A stretch of 54,369 nt of DNA from Roseburia sp. CAG:303 (GCA_000437755.1 FR900143.1:1-54369); one strand, 5' to 3'. Positions 35,013 through 44,231 are shown, counted from the stretch's first letter. The notes: generated from the sequence alone by a model not told the origin. Program-made: numbers and translations.

Positions 35013-35192
35013 CTGTACAGCAGTCAGGCAGGTCTCCCGGCTTGAAGATCATTGCATTGGCCATCTTCCCAGTTTCCCAGTGATATATCGGCTTCAGCTC
35101 CCTAATTACGGTGACGAGTTCGTACAGGATTTGCACCTGTTTCCCTTTTCACCAGGGCCAACCATACATGGATGATTGCCCTGACACCTGAT
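35013..35192 (-). promoter_or_regulatory. Cobalamin riboswitch
   Basis: On the minus strand the hallmark B12-box region GCCGGGAGACCUGCCUGAC lies at about 35021-35041. Upstream are GGUGAAAAGGGAAACAGGUG and GCAAAUCCUGUACGAACUCGUCACCG. The aptamer precedes the entire 21-gene corrinoid operon by about 210 bases, in which I see no other gene. A downstream ACGAGU can pair with ACUCGU of the aptamer. The expression platform is not clearly resolved. Confidence 0.93.
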
Positions 35193-35214
35193 TACTACAT
35201 ATTCAATTCGATTT

Positions 35215-35243
35215 AATATAACATAATTCTACAGGAAACACAA
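35215..35243 (-). promoter_or_regulatory. Promoter of the corrinoid operon
   Basis: TTGTGT (35238-35243) and TATATT (35215-35220) on the minus strand, spacer 17, about 25 bases before the riboswitch. It overlaps the terminator of the upstream fliB-like gene. Confidence 0.55.
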
Positions 35244-35259
35244 CTGTTTCTTTGTAGAA
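35227..35259 (-). terminator. Hairpin ending the fliB-like transcript
   Basis: TTCTACA/TGTAGAA outer stem and AGAAACA/TGTTTC inner stem around GTTG, followed by a T-rich stretch. It separates the defence/fliB unit from the corrinoid operon. Confidence 0.65.
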
Positions 35260-35272
35260 AAAACCTGCTTTC

Positions 35273-36349
35273 TTATTCTGCTCCGGAAAACAACTCCAGA
35301 TTCACATCCGAGTGTTCGAGTTCCCTCGAATACATATATGCGGTGGTCACAATATCTGAAAAGTCCAGTTCTTTTCCATTCTTCTTCCATCTGGCAAACA
35401 GCATCTCATTGATGCAGACAAGGCTTGTCACTGCCATCTGTGTTTTTCCGGTCATGTCCCCATCGTAAACAGCACCACAGAAATAAGTAGAAATAAAATA
35501 AACCAGTATCTGTTCTAAAATAATATCATAGTCTTTATAATGAACCGCCAGCCAGGTTTCAAATTCGTGATGTTCTTTCCGATAGACAGACTCTCCGCCT
35601 CCGTACACCAGTTCTGCTGCCTCATCGGTCATATCCGCCCACAGGTCGTTCAGAAGCTCCATCTGGAAAAGCATCTGAAATCTCGCAAGTGACTTTTCAT
35701 AATTTGATGCATCTTCCAGCACAGGCTCTTTCTTTTCATCATGCGAATATTTTTCTATCACATCATTGATGGCAAAAATATCATCCTCATCGATTTTTTC
35801 CTGGCACTTTTCTGTCACATCCAGCAATAACAGGATTCTCTGACGAATGCTTAACTGCCGGTTCTGCAGAATCTTATAAAGAACTTCCCGCACATCTGCA
35901 AGCATGGAAAACAATAAATCATCAAATTCTTCATCCTCTTCTTCCAGTTCATCCTCTTTCTCGATAAATGTCACTTTTTCCCTGTTTCCGAGAATGATTT
36001 GTGCCGCTTCCGGACAGGAAAGCGATAAGGTATATTCCCGGATATTTTCAAATTCCTCAATATGTCTCGGATATCGCCTGCAGGTCTCGCAGAGATACTC
36101 CTCGCCCCACTCAATATACATATCGCAGAGATTCCTGTCGTTTAAAAATGCGCATCTTTTTTCTCCTGACTGGCAAAAAACACCATCCTTCCAGTCGATT
36201 CTGTCATCTTTTTTGCCTGAGAGTTTCTCCCTGTATTTCTCAAGGGCATCTTCATCTATCACAATCTGCCAGCCGGCACAGCATGTTTCTTCACATCGGT
36301 CCGCAATACATGCAAACCGGTCATAATAATCCGGGTAACGATACAGCAT
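35273..36349 (-). CDS. fliB: FliB-like protein (flagellin lysine-N-methylase family)
   Basis: A 358-residue protein with the cysteine cluster CIADRCEETCCAGW at residues 13-26, then CAFLNDRNLCDMYIEWG and YLCETCRRYPRHIE, typical of FliB and related YkgJ-type Fe-S or zinc clusters. FliB methylates flagellin lysines in Salmonella. No flagellin or motility gene is in this window, so the substrate is unknown. It starts 28 bases after rloB and may be co-transcribed with it. Confidence 0.85.
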   Translation of the reverse strand: MLYRYPDYYDRFACIADRCEETCCAGWQIVIDEDALEKYREKLSGKKDDRIDWKDGVFCQSGEKRCAFLNDRNLCDMYIEWGEEYLCETCRRYPRHIEEFENIREYTLSLSCPEAAQIILGNREKVTFIEKEDELEEEDEEFDDLLFSMLADVREVLYKILQNRQLSIRQRILLLLDVTEKCQEKIDEDDIFAINDVIEKYSHDEKKEPVLEDASNYEKSLARFQMLFQMELLNDLWADMTDEAAELVYGGGESVYRKEHHEFETWLAVHYKDYDIILEQILVYFISTYFCGAVYDGDMTGKTQMAVTSLVCINEMLFARWKKNGKELDFSDIVTTAYMYSRELEHSDVNLELFSGAE

Positions 36350-36377
36350 CTCTTTTTCCTTTCTCTTATGAATATTT

Positions 36378-36950
36378 TTATATTTCCTTATCCATTCTGA
36401 TACTCTCTATTATTTTTCCAATATTGCAGGTGATTTTTCCTTTGCAATCATGAATATCTTCATTCATTTTCTTTTCCTGCCTAATCGCAATGTCCACTTT
36501 TTCAGCCAGCTCTCCTATCTGCGGATTTTTCTTTGAATTAACTCCTGTTTTACTTAGCAGTAATTTATAAATAAAAGTCTGATTTCCTTCTTTCTGATTC
36601 GCAATAATTTTATCCTGATTAGGAAGAATCTCCTGTTCATATGAATTTTCAAAATGCAGCAGCAAAAATAATTCAAATGCAATTTCCTGATTATCCTTCT
36701 GTGATTCAGCGAACGTAATTAATTTTCTTGGAAAACTGATATCCTTATCTTCATCTGTTTTCTCAAGCAGACGAATATCAATTAATGGATGGATATTTAA
36801 AGATTTTCTTATATCAATTAATTTTCTGAAATACCACGTTTCTGTATTCGCACCTTCGCATATGAAAAAGTACTTTCTATAAGGCTCAATCTGTTCTTTT
36901 GCATCGTTTTCCCTGCAATTCCAATTTGTATAACTTCTCACAGGTGCCAT
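36378..36950 (-). CDS. RloB-like / AbiLii-type protein, possibly internally shortened
   Basis: A 190-residue partner of the adjacent AAA ATPase. The N-terminal YFFICEGANTETWYF is the TOPRIM-like glutamate motif of RloB proteins, and AFELFLLLHFENSYE is the second family block. The acidic FDxD-type strand I would expect between them is not visible. The segment between LLEKTDEDKDISFPRKL and AFELF is only about 16 residues, suggesting an internal deletion or a divergent subtype. ATG 36950 follows GGGGAGGAG inside the end of the ATPase gene. Likely the effector of an abortive-infection system. Confidence 0.8.
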   Translation of the reverse strand: MAPVRSYTNWNCRENDAKEQIEPYRKYFFICEGANTETWYFRKLIDIRKSLNIHPLIDIRLLEKTDEDKDISFPRKLITFAESQKDNQEIAFELFLLLHFENSYEQEILPNQDKIIANQKEGNQTFIYKLLLSKTGVNSKKNPQIGELAEKVDIAIRQEKKMNEDIHDCKGKITCNIGKIIESIRMDKEI

Positions 36951-36953
36951 ATC

Positions 36954-38309
36954 TTACTCCTCCCCTCTGAATTTAAAAGCAGAGAATACCGGTATTGCAC
37001 CATATCTGCCCTCTAAATATGCCTTGCTGAGTACTTTGTCATAACGTTCTTTAAAACGGTCCAGAGAATAAATATTGCTTGCATTTTCTGTATTACGTTC
37101 CACAAACCAGATTTCATCCCGACGAAAAACTGACTGGTCCATAATAGAAGATTCGTGGGTAGTAAATAATAATTGCATCTTTTGTTCTTCATGCAGCTCC
37201 ATAAATAATTTCAAAAAATGTTCGGTTAGTTTTGGATGCAGACTTCTTTCCAGTTCATCCACAACATATAGGACATCATTTCTTTTATTGAGCAGCATAT
37301 CCATCAAGTCAAACAAACGACGTGTACCATCTGATTCTTCCTCAAATCCAAAATCATAAAATGATTTGTTGTGATGTAATCGTATCGTTGTTACCTTCGG
37401 TTCTTCATGTCCATTTACTTCAATACTAAAGAAACTTTCCTGTGACCTCATAGTCATACGATAATGCCCATTTTCATTTTCTTCTACTTTGTTTTTTAGA
37501 TGTGTCATTGCCTTATCAAATACTGCAGGAGGCATTACATTGGACAACTCATCCAGAGTAATTTCTTCAATATTCACGGTACTTATTCCCGTATCAAATG
37601 TTTCTATCAGCTTATTTATCAGCTGCAATGATTCATTATCATAATAGTATTCTAAATCTATTAATGGAGTATTGGGTGTAATAATACAAATATGGTTCTG
37701 TATCCATTCAAAAACATTCTTAAAAAATATCAATTTTGAATCTTGTGTATACTTTTTGCCTCTATTCATTTCCGTCAGAAACAGTACGGTTTCATTGCCC
37801 TCAAAATCATCTGCATATATATCAAATTTAGTCTTTTCAGCACCGCTTAAATTGATAGATTCATCCAATACAGGCCGTTTATTACCCTCTCTCTCAAACA
37901 GACAATGTGCGGTTCCATTCTGGTAAAGTTCATAGAGCCATTCTGCAGTAATCTTTCTTTTACTTAATACAGCAGAAAAACCATATGCATAAAACTTATC
38001 TCCAACGGTAAACTGCATCTCAAAATTACTTTCCCTCTCTTTATTTTGCTCACGGTTTTTACAAAACATCTGAACTGCTTCCATCGGAATCCCACCACTC
38101 ACACATTTCTTAAAAAACCTGAAAAATTCTACCAGATTCGTTTTGCCAGATGCATTTGCACCATATACAACACCATATTTCAACAACTGGGTGCTTTTTA
38201 TTTTTAATCTATGACTGGCATTTGTGCGAATCTTATTTGATGAAATCATTGTTAATTCTGTTGCATCCTGAAATGACTTAAAGTTCTCTACACTTATTTT
38301 CACTAACAT
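36954..38309 (-). CDS. AAA-family ATPase of AbiL/RloA type
   Basis: A 451-residue SMC/ABC-like ATPase (COG1106 type). It opens MLVKISVENFKSF and carries Walker A YGANASGKTNLVEFF, a long helical insert, and Walker B with LYVVDELERSLHPKLTEHF, then LLFTTHESSIMDQ. It would sense phage and license the RloB-like effector encoded directly downstream. The region is visibly more AT-rich than its neighbours, consistent with acquisition. It has its own near-consensus promoter. Confidence 0.9.
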   Translation of the reverse strand: MLVKISVENFKSFQDATELTMISSNKIRTNASHRLKIKSTQLLKYGVVYGANASGKTNLVEFFRFFKKCVSGGIPMEAVQMFCKNREQNKERESNFEMQFTVGDKFYAYGFSAVLSKRKITAEWLYELYQNGTAHCLFEREGNKRPVLDESINLSGAEKTKFDIYADDFEGNETVLFLTEMNRGKKYTQDSKLIFFKNVFEWIQNHICIITPNTPLIDLEYYYDNESLQLINKLIETFDTGISTVNIEEITLDELSNVMPPAVFDKAMTHLKNKVEENENGHYRMTMRSQESFFSIEVNGHEEPKVTTIRLHHNKSFYDFGFEEESDGTRRLFDLMDMLLNKRNDVLYVVDELERSLHPKLTEHFLKLFMELHEEQKMQLLFTTHESSIMDQSVFRRDEIWFVERNTENASNIYSLDRFKERYDKVLSKAYLEGRYGAIPVFSAFKFRGEE

Positions 38310-38334
38310 GATTAGGCACCTCCCTCATACTTTT

Positions 38335-38362
38335 ATTATATCCACCTTTTCATTTCTGTCAA
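38335..38362 (-). promoter_or_regulatory. Promoter of the AbiL-like unit
   Basis: TTGACA (38357-38362) and TATAAT (38335-38340) on the minus strand, both perfect hexamers, spacer 16. GGGAGGTG and the ATPase start follow. Confidence 0.8.
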
Positions 38363-38419
38363 TCATCATTTGTTTATTTAGAGATTTTTTCGTCAAATGT
38401 CTGTTTATAAATATATATC

Positions 38420-38460
38420 AAAAACAGCCTTCCACAATTTCTCTGTGAAAGACTGTTTTT
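38420..38460 (-). terminator. Terminator of uraA
   Basis: Minus-strand stem AAAAACAG..CTGTTTTT with inner CTT-CACA/TGTG-AAG pairing and a T-run, starting a few bases after the uraA stop. Confidence 0.85.
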
Positions 38461-38466
38461 ACTTAC

Positions 38467-39786
38467 TTATGCTTCTGCTTTTTTCTCCGGAAGAATGGCA
38501 TTTAATGCCACTCCCATAATGGCTGCGATGGCAAGACCTGTCAGTGTGATGCTTGTTCCTGCCACGTTGAAGGTGAGTCCGTCGGAAAATCCGAGTCCGC
38601 AGACAAGAATGGTTGCTGCGATAATCAGATTTCTGGAATCGGTAAAGTCCACCTTATTTTCTACCACGTTGCGCACACCGATGGCTGCAATCATTCCATA
38701 GAGAATGAAGCTGACACCGCCTACGATGGCTATCGGCATGGTACTGATGATTTGTGCAAACTTTGGAATAAAGCTTAACACAATGGCATAGCAGGCCGCC
38801 AGGCGGATAACTTTCGGGTCATGCACACGGCTCAGTTCCAGAACGCCGGTATTTTCGCCGTAAGTCGTATTGGCCGGGCCGCCAAACAATGCTGATATGG
38901 AAGTAGCCAGACCATCTCCGATTAAGGTGCGGTGAAGTCCCGGGTTTTCTACAAAGTTTTCTCCGACCGTAGCGGAAATAGCAGAAATATCTCCGATATG
39001 CTCCATCATGGATGCCACTGCAATCGGTGCCATGGCAAGAATGGCCGTCAGATTAAATTTGCAAAGCTGAAACGGCGGTATGTCCACCCAGGAAGCACTT
39101 GCAACAGAGGTAAAATCAAAGATTGCACTTCCGTCCGGATTGGTAATGCCACAGGCATGAAGAATCAGTGCCACCGCATAAGAACCGGCAATTCCCAGAA
39201 GAATCGGAATAATCTTGAACATTCCTTTTCCCCAGATATTAAAGATAACAATGATGGCAAATGCCACAATGGCAAGCAGCCAGTTTGTCTGTACATTGCT
39301 TACCGCAGACGGTGCAAGACTGAGACCGATACAGATAATAATCGGTCCGGTCACAACCGGCGGAAGAAAATGCATGGCACGCTTTACTCCTACCATTTTA
39401 ATAATTACTGCAAGTATCAGATAAAGAACACCTGCCACTACGATTCCACCGCAGGCATACGGCAGCTTCTCGCCCATGCTCATATCTGCAAAAATACCGG
39501 TATCCAGATTTGCAACGGTTTCAAATCCACCGAGAAATGCAAAAGAAGAACCGAGAAATGCCGGTACTTTTAACTTTGTACAGATGTGAAAGAATAACGT
39601 ACCCACACCTGCAAAAAATAATGTAACGGAAACGGAAAGCCCTTCTCCGTTAAAATAGTTATTGACCAGTATCGGAACGAGTATCGTTGCACCGAACATG
39701 GCAAACATATGCTGTAATCCCAACAGCAGCATCTTCGGAATACCAAGGCTTCTGGCATCACGAATTGTTTTATTTGTTTCGTCCAT
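38467..39786 (-). CDS. uraA: Uracil permease (UraA, NCS2 family)
   Basis: Proton-coupled uracil uptake in the inner membrane. The 439-residue protein has about 14 hydrophobic segments with GLQHMFAMFGATILVPIL near the N-terminus and the substrate-site region EHIGDISAISATVG. GLATSISALFGGPANTTYGENTGV is also typical. I start at ATG 39786 with AGGAGG eight bases upstream. The 51-codon in-frame extension would begin at a TTG inside the -35 box. A PyrR-type attenuator was not found in the 118-base leader. Confidence 0.93.
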   Translation of the reverse strand: MDETNKTIRDARSLGIPKMLLLGLQHMFAMFGATILVPILVNNYFNGEGLSVSVTLFFAGVGTLFFHICTKLKVPAFLGSSFAFLGGFETVANLDTGIFADMSMGEKLPYACGGIVVAGVLYLILAVIIKMVGVKRAMHFLPPVVTGPIIICIGLSLAPSAVSNVQTNWLLAIVAFAIIVIFNIWGKGMFKIIPILLGIAGSYAVALILHACGITNPDGSAIFDFTSVASASWVDIPPFQLCKFNLTAILAMAPIAVASMMEHIGDISAISATVGENFVENPGLHRTLIGDGLATSISALFGGPANTTYGENTGVLELSRVHDPKVIRLAACYAIVLSFIPKFAQIISTMPIAIVGGVSFILYGMIAAIGVRNVVENKVDFTDSRNLIIAATILVCGLGFSDGLTFNVAGTSITLTGLAIAAIMGVALNAILPEKKAEA

Positions 39787-39910
39787 GAAAGACCTCCTGA
39801 AATTCGGGTTATCTCCCTTTTGTACAGCATGACGAATTTTATCCGCAGATTCGTAATTTATAACCCATAAAATTTGCAGAACTATGGTTCCTGCCGCAAT
39901 TCCGCAAATC

Positions 39911-39939
39911 ATTATATCGGAAAATGTTCCATCTGACAA
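39911..39939 (-). promoter_or_regulatory. Promoter of uraA
   Basis: TTGTCA (39934-39939) and TATAAT (39911-39916), spacer 17. It begins two bases after the stop of the ABC exporter gene, so uraA is a separate unit. The leader contains a small hairpin (gcagaac/gttctgc-like). Confidence 0.75.
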
Positions 39940-39940
39940 G

Positions 39941-41671
39941 CTAATATTTCCACTGCTCTGACAATATCTGCATATCCATCATATGTTTGTAAATGCTGTC
40001 TCTGGCTTTGAGTTCTGCCGGACTTCCCTGTTCCGCCACAACGCCGTCTTTTAATACTACTATTTTATCCGCACCATCCACCGTTCTCATTCTGTGGGCG
40101 ATGATTAACACCGTTTTGTTGCGGATAAGTTTTGAGATAGATTCCTGAATAACGGATTCATTATCCACGTCCAGAGAAGCTGTCGCCTCGTCCATCAGAA
40201 TAATCGGCGCATCCTTCAAAAATGCCCTGGCGATGGATATTCTCTGTCTTTCTCCGCCGGACAGCTCCGAACCGTTTTCTCCAATCATGGTATTCCACTT
40301 ATCCGGCAGTTTCTCCACAAATTCCTCACAGTGTGCAAGTTTTGCAGCAGCTTTTACTTCCTCATCTGTCGCATCTTTTCTTCCGATTCTGATATTTTCC
40401 AGAACCGTATTGTTAAATAATGTGACATCCTGAAATACGATGGAATAAAGAGATAACAGTTTTTCCGGGTCAATTTCCGACACATTCATTCCGCCAACGG
40501 TAATTTTTCCCTTTTCATTGTTCCAGAACCTTGCAGCCAGTCTTGATACGGTTGTTTTTCCACCGCCGGACGGACCGATGAGTGCCGTCACTTCTCCCTG
40601 TTTTGCCGTAAAGCTGACATCACGAAGCACCTGCTCTCCTGCCTTGTAGGAAAATGCAACGTGGTCAAAACAGATATCATATCCTTTGTTATCCAGTGTT
40701 TCACGTCCGCTCTGCTCCTCGTGGGAGAGAATTTCATCCATACGTCTGCAGCTTGGGTCAAGGCTTATGATAGCTGACAGATTCTGCAGGGAAATCTGCA
40801 GCGGCTCATACATTCTGGTAACAACCAGCAAAAACATAAAGAAGGTCAGCACACTGATTTCTCCTTTAACCAGAAGCATACTGCCGGTAACTGCCACGGT
40901 TCCGATTCCCAGTTTCAGTATCATCTGTGCAGAGCAGACAAATGCCGCATTGGTAAATTCAGAAACCAGCGCATATCTTTCCACATCTTTGATTTTTTTA
41001 TTTAATCCTTTTCTGTATGCGTCCGTCATATTGTTGGAACGCAAATCCCTTATGGTTTCCAGTCCTTCCTGTATGCCATCCAGACAGTTTAATTTGTAGC
41101 TGAGAGATTTTTCATGTATTTTATTCATTACACTTCTGGAATAAAATACCACCAGAAATGCAACCGGCATTGCCCATACGGCGGCAAGTGCCATTCTCCA
41201 GTCAAATGCAAACAGGCTGATGACAATAATTGTTGTGGATAAAAATGCACCGACAAGTTCCGGAATCCAGTGGGAACTGGCTGTTTCGAGCAATGCACAG
41301 TCGGACATAATAGTATTGGTCAGGTCGGATAAATCCTTCTTTCCAAAAAAGGACAGTGGTAATTTCCTTAATTTTTCTGCAAGTGTACGTCTTCTTACCC
41401 CGCTTTCCACATAAGTTGCCATAAAGGTGGAATTGTACTGGAAATAGGTCGTTACAATAATCAGGAGCAATGCCGCAATGATACCGATAATAAAAAACGG
41501 CAGTTTTTCTTTTGGCAGACTTCCATCCAGAAGGCAGGATGCCAGCACATACAGCAGACCTACCGGCACCATCAGGGCAAGGTTTGCCAGTGTCACCGCC
41601 ACAAATGCCCGCACCATATCCTTTGCACCTTTTTCTGACAGGGCATATTTATGCTTTAATTTTTCAATCAT
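39941..41671 (-). CDS. ABC exporter half-transporter, second subunit
   Basis: A 576-residue fusion of a six-helix ABC membrane domain (about 1-320) and an ATPase domain with Walker A GPSGGGKTTVS, signature LSGGERQRISIARAF and Walker B IILMDEATASLD. It overlaps its partner by four bases and should form a heterodimeric exporter. Related IrtAB/YbtPQ-type pairs handle siderophores, others handle drugs. Substrate cannot be told. TetR control suggests efflux of a small toxic compound. Confidence 0.92.
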   Translation of the reverse strand: MIEKLKHKYALSEKGAKDMVRAFVAVTLANLALMVPVGLLYVLASCLLDGSLPKEKLPFFIIGIIAALLLIIVTTYFQYNSTFMATYVESGVRRRTLAEKLRKLPLSFFGKKDLSDLTNTIMSDCALLETASSHWIPELVGAFLSTTIIVISLFAFDWRMALAAVWAMPVAFLVVFYSRSVMNKIHEKSLSYKLNCLDGIQEGLETIRDLRSNNMTDAYRKGLNKKIKDVERYALVSEFTNAAFVCSAQMILKLGIGTVAVTGSMLLVKGEISVLTFFMFLLVVTRMYEPLQISLQNLSAIISLDPSCRRMDEILSHEEQSGRETLDNKGYDICFDHVAFSYKAGEQVLRDVSFTAKQGEVTALIGPSGGGKTTVSRLAARFWNNEKGKITVGGMNVSEIDPEKLLSLYSIVFQDVTLFNNTVLENIRIGRKDATDEEVKAAAKLAHCEEFVEKLPDKWNTMIGENGSELSGGERQRISIARAFLKDAPIILMDEATASLDVDNESVIQESISKLIRNKTVLIIAHRMRTVDGADKIVVLKDGVVAEQGSPAELKARDSIYKHMMDMQILSEQWKY

Positions 41672-43458
41672 ACAGATTCACCTCTCCTTCCCACTTTCCA
41701 ATTAACGGACTGATTGTATTCTTTCCACATATGGGTATAAATTCCATTCTGCTTTGTCAGTTCTTCGTGTGTGCCTTCCTCTGCGATTTTGCCATCTTTT
41801 AATACATAGATTCTGTCCGCACCTGTGATAGTGGACAGACGATGTGCAATCATAATGACTGTTTTATTTCTGGAAAGATTTTCAAATGCTTTCTGCACCA
41901 GCACTTCATTGTCCGGGTCTGCAAATGCCGTGGCTTCGTCCAGTATCAGAACCGGTGCATTTTTCAGAAATGCCCTTGCAATGGCAAGTCTCTGTGCCTC
42001 TCCGCCGGATACATAGATTCCTTTTGAACCGATAACTGTATTCACGCCGTCCGGAAATTTTTCCAGAATATCCATGCACTGTGCTTCTTTTAATGCCTGC
42101 AGGACTTCCTGTTCCGATGCGTCCGGTCTTCCCATGCGGACATTTTCCAGAATACTTGTTTTTAAAAGCTTACTGTCCTGAAATACATAAGAAACATGGT
42201 TCATCAGTTCTTTGCTGTCGATATTTTTTACATCCACACCACCGATTTTTACCGCACCGCTCTTTACATCCCAGAACCTCGCAATCAGGGAAGCAAGCGT
42301 TGTTTTTCCGCCTCCCGACGGACCGACCAGGGCAATATGTTCTCCGGTCCGGATATTTAATGAAATGCCATCAATCGCATTTCCCTTTGTGTCATCATAA
42401 GCAAATGCAACATCCTTTAATTCCACAGATGCATCTTTTGGCACTTCTTTTTTTCCTGCCTCAGCCAGAGGTGCAACATCCAGAATATCGTCCATTCTCT
42501 TTAACGCATCTTCCACAATCATCTGAGATTCCCCGGCATAGGCAATCTTCATCAGGGTAACTGTCAGGATAGAAGTAATTAATACATAAAAAATAATATT
42601 TAAAATCAGTGTGTCCGTAACACCTTTTCCTGCAAAAGCATAGGCTGCAAGAATCAATGCCGCAAAGATTCCGTTTGCCGCCGTGGTAAATGCAATCATC
42701 GGCTTCATCATGCTTTTGGTGTAATCCAGTGTCCATTTTTCATAATCATCAATGGCAGACTTAAATCTCTTAAAAGAAAATACCGTCTGACCGAATGTTT
42801 TTACCACTGGAATCCCCCTGACGTATTCAACTGCCTCTGAGGACATGGTTTCGAGGGCATTCTGGTACTGCTTCATATCCTCCGCCATCTTCGGTCCCAT
42901 CATCAGCGTCCCCATCAGGACAAACGCCAGAACTGCCGGAATCAGACTGATAAGTCCCAGTCGCCAGTCAAATACAAGCATCATCGCCAGCAGTCCGACC
43001 GGAGTCGCATAGGAAACTGCTTTATCCGGAAGATTATGCGCCAGGTATGTTTCCGTTGCCGCGGTGGAATCTGTCACTATCTTCCGGATTTTTCCTGTTC
43101 CCTCCGCCTCCACATAACCAAGCGGAAGCTTCATGATATGTTCCATCATTTTGATTCTCAGGTTTGCCTGAACCCGGAACGCCGCCTTATGCGAACACAT
43201 CAGTGCCACAATATAAAACACCATGGACAGCAGGGCAAATCCCACCGCCTGCCAGCCGTAAGATGTAATATGTACCGCCCGGTCAAAATCCGGCCGGACC
43301 TCCAGAATTTCTTTTATGATGCAGAACACATCATAAAACGGAATCAGCGCAATCCATGCACTGACTGCTGCCAGAACACAGGACAGATAAGACAGGTACT
43401 TATGATTTCCCGCAATGTCCATTAGTCTTGACAGCGCACTTTGCTTTTTTTCCTTCAT
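41668..43458 (-). CDS. ABC exporter half-transporter, first subunit
   Basis: A 596-residue partner with membrane domain (about 1-325) and ATPase domain: Walker A GPSGGGKTTLASL, signature VSGGEAQRLAIARAF and Walker B LILDEATAFADPDNE. The ADPDNE ending after the Walker B Glu is typical of one subunit in YbtPQ/IrtAB-like heterodimers. Both ATPase sites keep the catalytic Glu. AGGAGG precedes the start. Confidence 0.92.
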   Translation of the reverse strand: MKEKKQSALSRLMDIAGNHKYLSYLSCVLAAVSAWIALIPFYDVFCIIKEILEVRPDFDRAVHITSYGWQAVGFALLSMVFYIVALMCSHKAAFRVQANLRIKMMEHIMKLPLGYVEAEGTGKIRKIVTDSTAATETYLAHNLPDKAVSYATPVGLLAMMLVFDWRLGLISLIPAVLAFVLMGTLMMGPKMAEDMKQYQNALETMSSEAVEYVRGIPVVKTFGQTVFSFKRFKSAIDDYEKWTLDYTKSMMKPMIAFTTAANGIFAALILAAYAFAGKGVTDTLILNIIFYVLITSILTVTLMKIAYAGESQMIVEDALKRMDDILDVAPLAEAGKKEVPKDASVELKDVAFAYDDTKGNAIDGISLNIRTGEHIALVGPSGGGKTTLASLIARFWDVKSGAVKIGGVDVKNIDSKELMNHVSYVFQDSKLLKTSILENVRMGRPDASEQEVLQALKEAQCMDILEKFPDGVNTVIGSKGIYVSGGEAQRLAIARAFLKNAPVLILDEATAFADPDNEVLVQKAFENLSRNKTVIMIAHRLSTITGADRIYVLKDGKIAEEGTHEELTKQNGIYTHMWKEYNQSVNWKVGRRGESV

Positions 43459-43486
43459 AATTAACCTCCTTTAAAGCTTTCATGAA

Positions 43487-43538
43487 TTAGTTTCAACTAA
43501 CCCATATGTATTTATTAAGGCAGTATTCTATTACTGCC
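43487..43538 (-). promoter_or_regulatory. Hairpin and TTAGTT/AACTAA dyad between tetR and the ABC exporter
   Basis: The hairpin ggcagta/tactgcc (43519-43525 with 43532-43538) may attenuate readthrough from tetR. The short dyad TTAGTTTCAACTAA (43487-43500) lies just before the ABC ribosome site. A related TTAGTT..AACTAA dyad stands at 48450-48467. Confidence 0.4.
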
Positions 43539-43557
43539 CAAATATTCATTCCATATT

Positions 43558-44175
43558 TCATTCTGCGTTCCTGTTCAGAAATTCCGCCATCGCGTTCCAT
43601 CCTGCATTGTGAAATACCCTGACATTCTGCATAAAATGCTTTGCTTCCTCATAAGTTTTTTCATGAGTCACAAGTTCGTAAATATACTGCCAGCCCATCC
43701 GGCAATACACATGGATAAAAAAATCATCCGGCTGATTTGGATTTTTGGTAAACTGCCCGGCAAATTTTTTATAATAGCTCTCCTCAATCTCTGTCAGTCG
43801 GTCAAAATAATTTTCATATTCCGTTCCCTGAGATTCACAGAAAATCAATCGAAATTCATCCAGATTCTGATAAATATATTCCAGAACCCGGTCCGTTCCC
43901 TCATTTCCTTCTTCTAAAGCAAGTGATATACTTTCCTTACCCTCTGCAGTACGGATACTTTCCAGATAAATATCCATCAGCCCGTCCGCCGCCGGCTTCA
44001 CAATCGCAGCAAACAATCCTGCTTTATCGCCAAATCTTGTATAAATCGAATTGGTACTCACTCCGCTGTCGGCCGATATCTTTCTGAGGCTTGCCCCGCG
44101 AAAACCACATTTCAAAAATTCCTTCCTTGCCGTCTCCAGCAAAGTCTCCGTCACGCCTTTGGTTTCCCTGCGCAT
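43558..44175 (-). CDS. TetR-family transcriptional regulator
   Basis: A 205-residue repressor. The N-terminal HTH reads TLLETARKEFLKCGFRGASL, then KISADSGVSTNSIYTRFGDKAGLF, a standard TetR DNA-binding domain. The C-terminal helical ligand domain is unassigned. It is encoded directly upstream of the heterodimeric ABC exporter on the same strand. A perfect palindrome in its own promoter suggests autoregulation and control of the exporter. Confidence 0.92.
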   Translation of the reverse strand: MRRETKGVTETLLETARKEFLKCGFRGASLRKISADSGVSTNSIYTRFGDKAGLFAAIVKPAADGLMDIYLESIRTAEGKESISLALEEGNEGTDRVLEYIYQNLDEFRLIFCESQGTEYENYFDRLTEIEESYYKKFAGQFTKNPNQPDDFFIHVYCRMGWQYIYELVTHEKTYEEAKHFMQNVRVFHNAGWNAMAEFLNRNAE

Positions 44176-44190
44176 TTCCTTCCTCCTTTT

Positions 44191-44231
44191 AATAACACTG
44201 TTATTATAACAGTGTTATTTTATACTGTCAA
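44191..44231 (-). promoter_or_regulatory. Consensus promoter of tetR with a 29-bp perfect palindromic operator
   Basis: TTGACA (44226-44231), 17-base spacer, TATAAT (44203-44208). A palindrome with 14-bp arms (44191-44204 and 44206-44219, aataacactgttat and complement) around one central base covers the -10 and part of the spacer. This is a strong candidate TetR operator that would block RNA polymerase. Confidence 0.85.

Noticed and set aside
35904..36326. Serine-rich plus-strand ORF of 140 codons
   Set aside because: It is the antisense shadow of the acidic region of the FliB-like gene (Glu/Asp codons read as Ser).
39787..39904. Purine-, PRPP- or PyrR-type control in the uraA leader
   Set aside because: None of the conserved aptamer or PyrR-binding blocks could be found. 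Only a small hairpin is present.
39787..39939. 51-codon in-frame hydrophobic N-terminal extension of UraA
   Set aside because: It would start at a TTG inside the -35 hexamer of a strong promoter. AGGAGG directly precedes ATG 39786, where family members begin.
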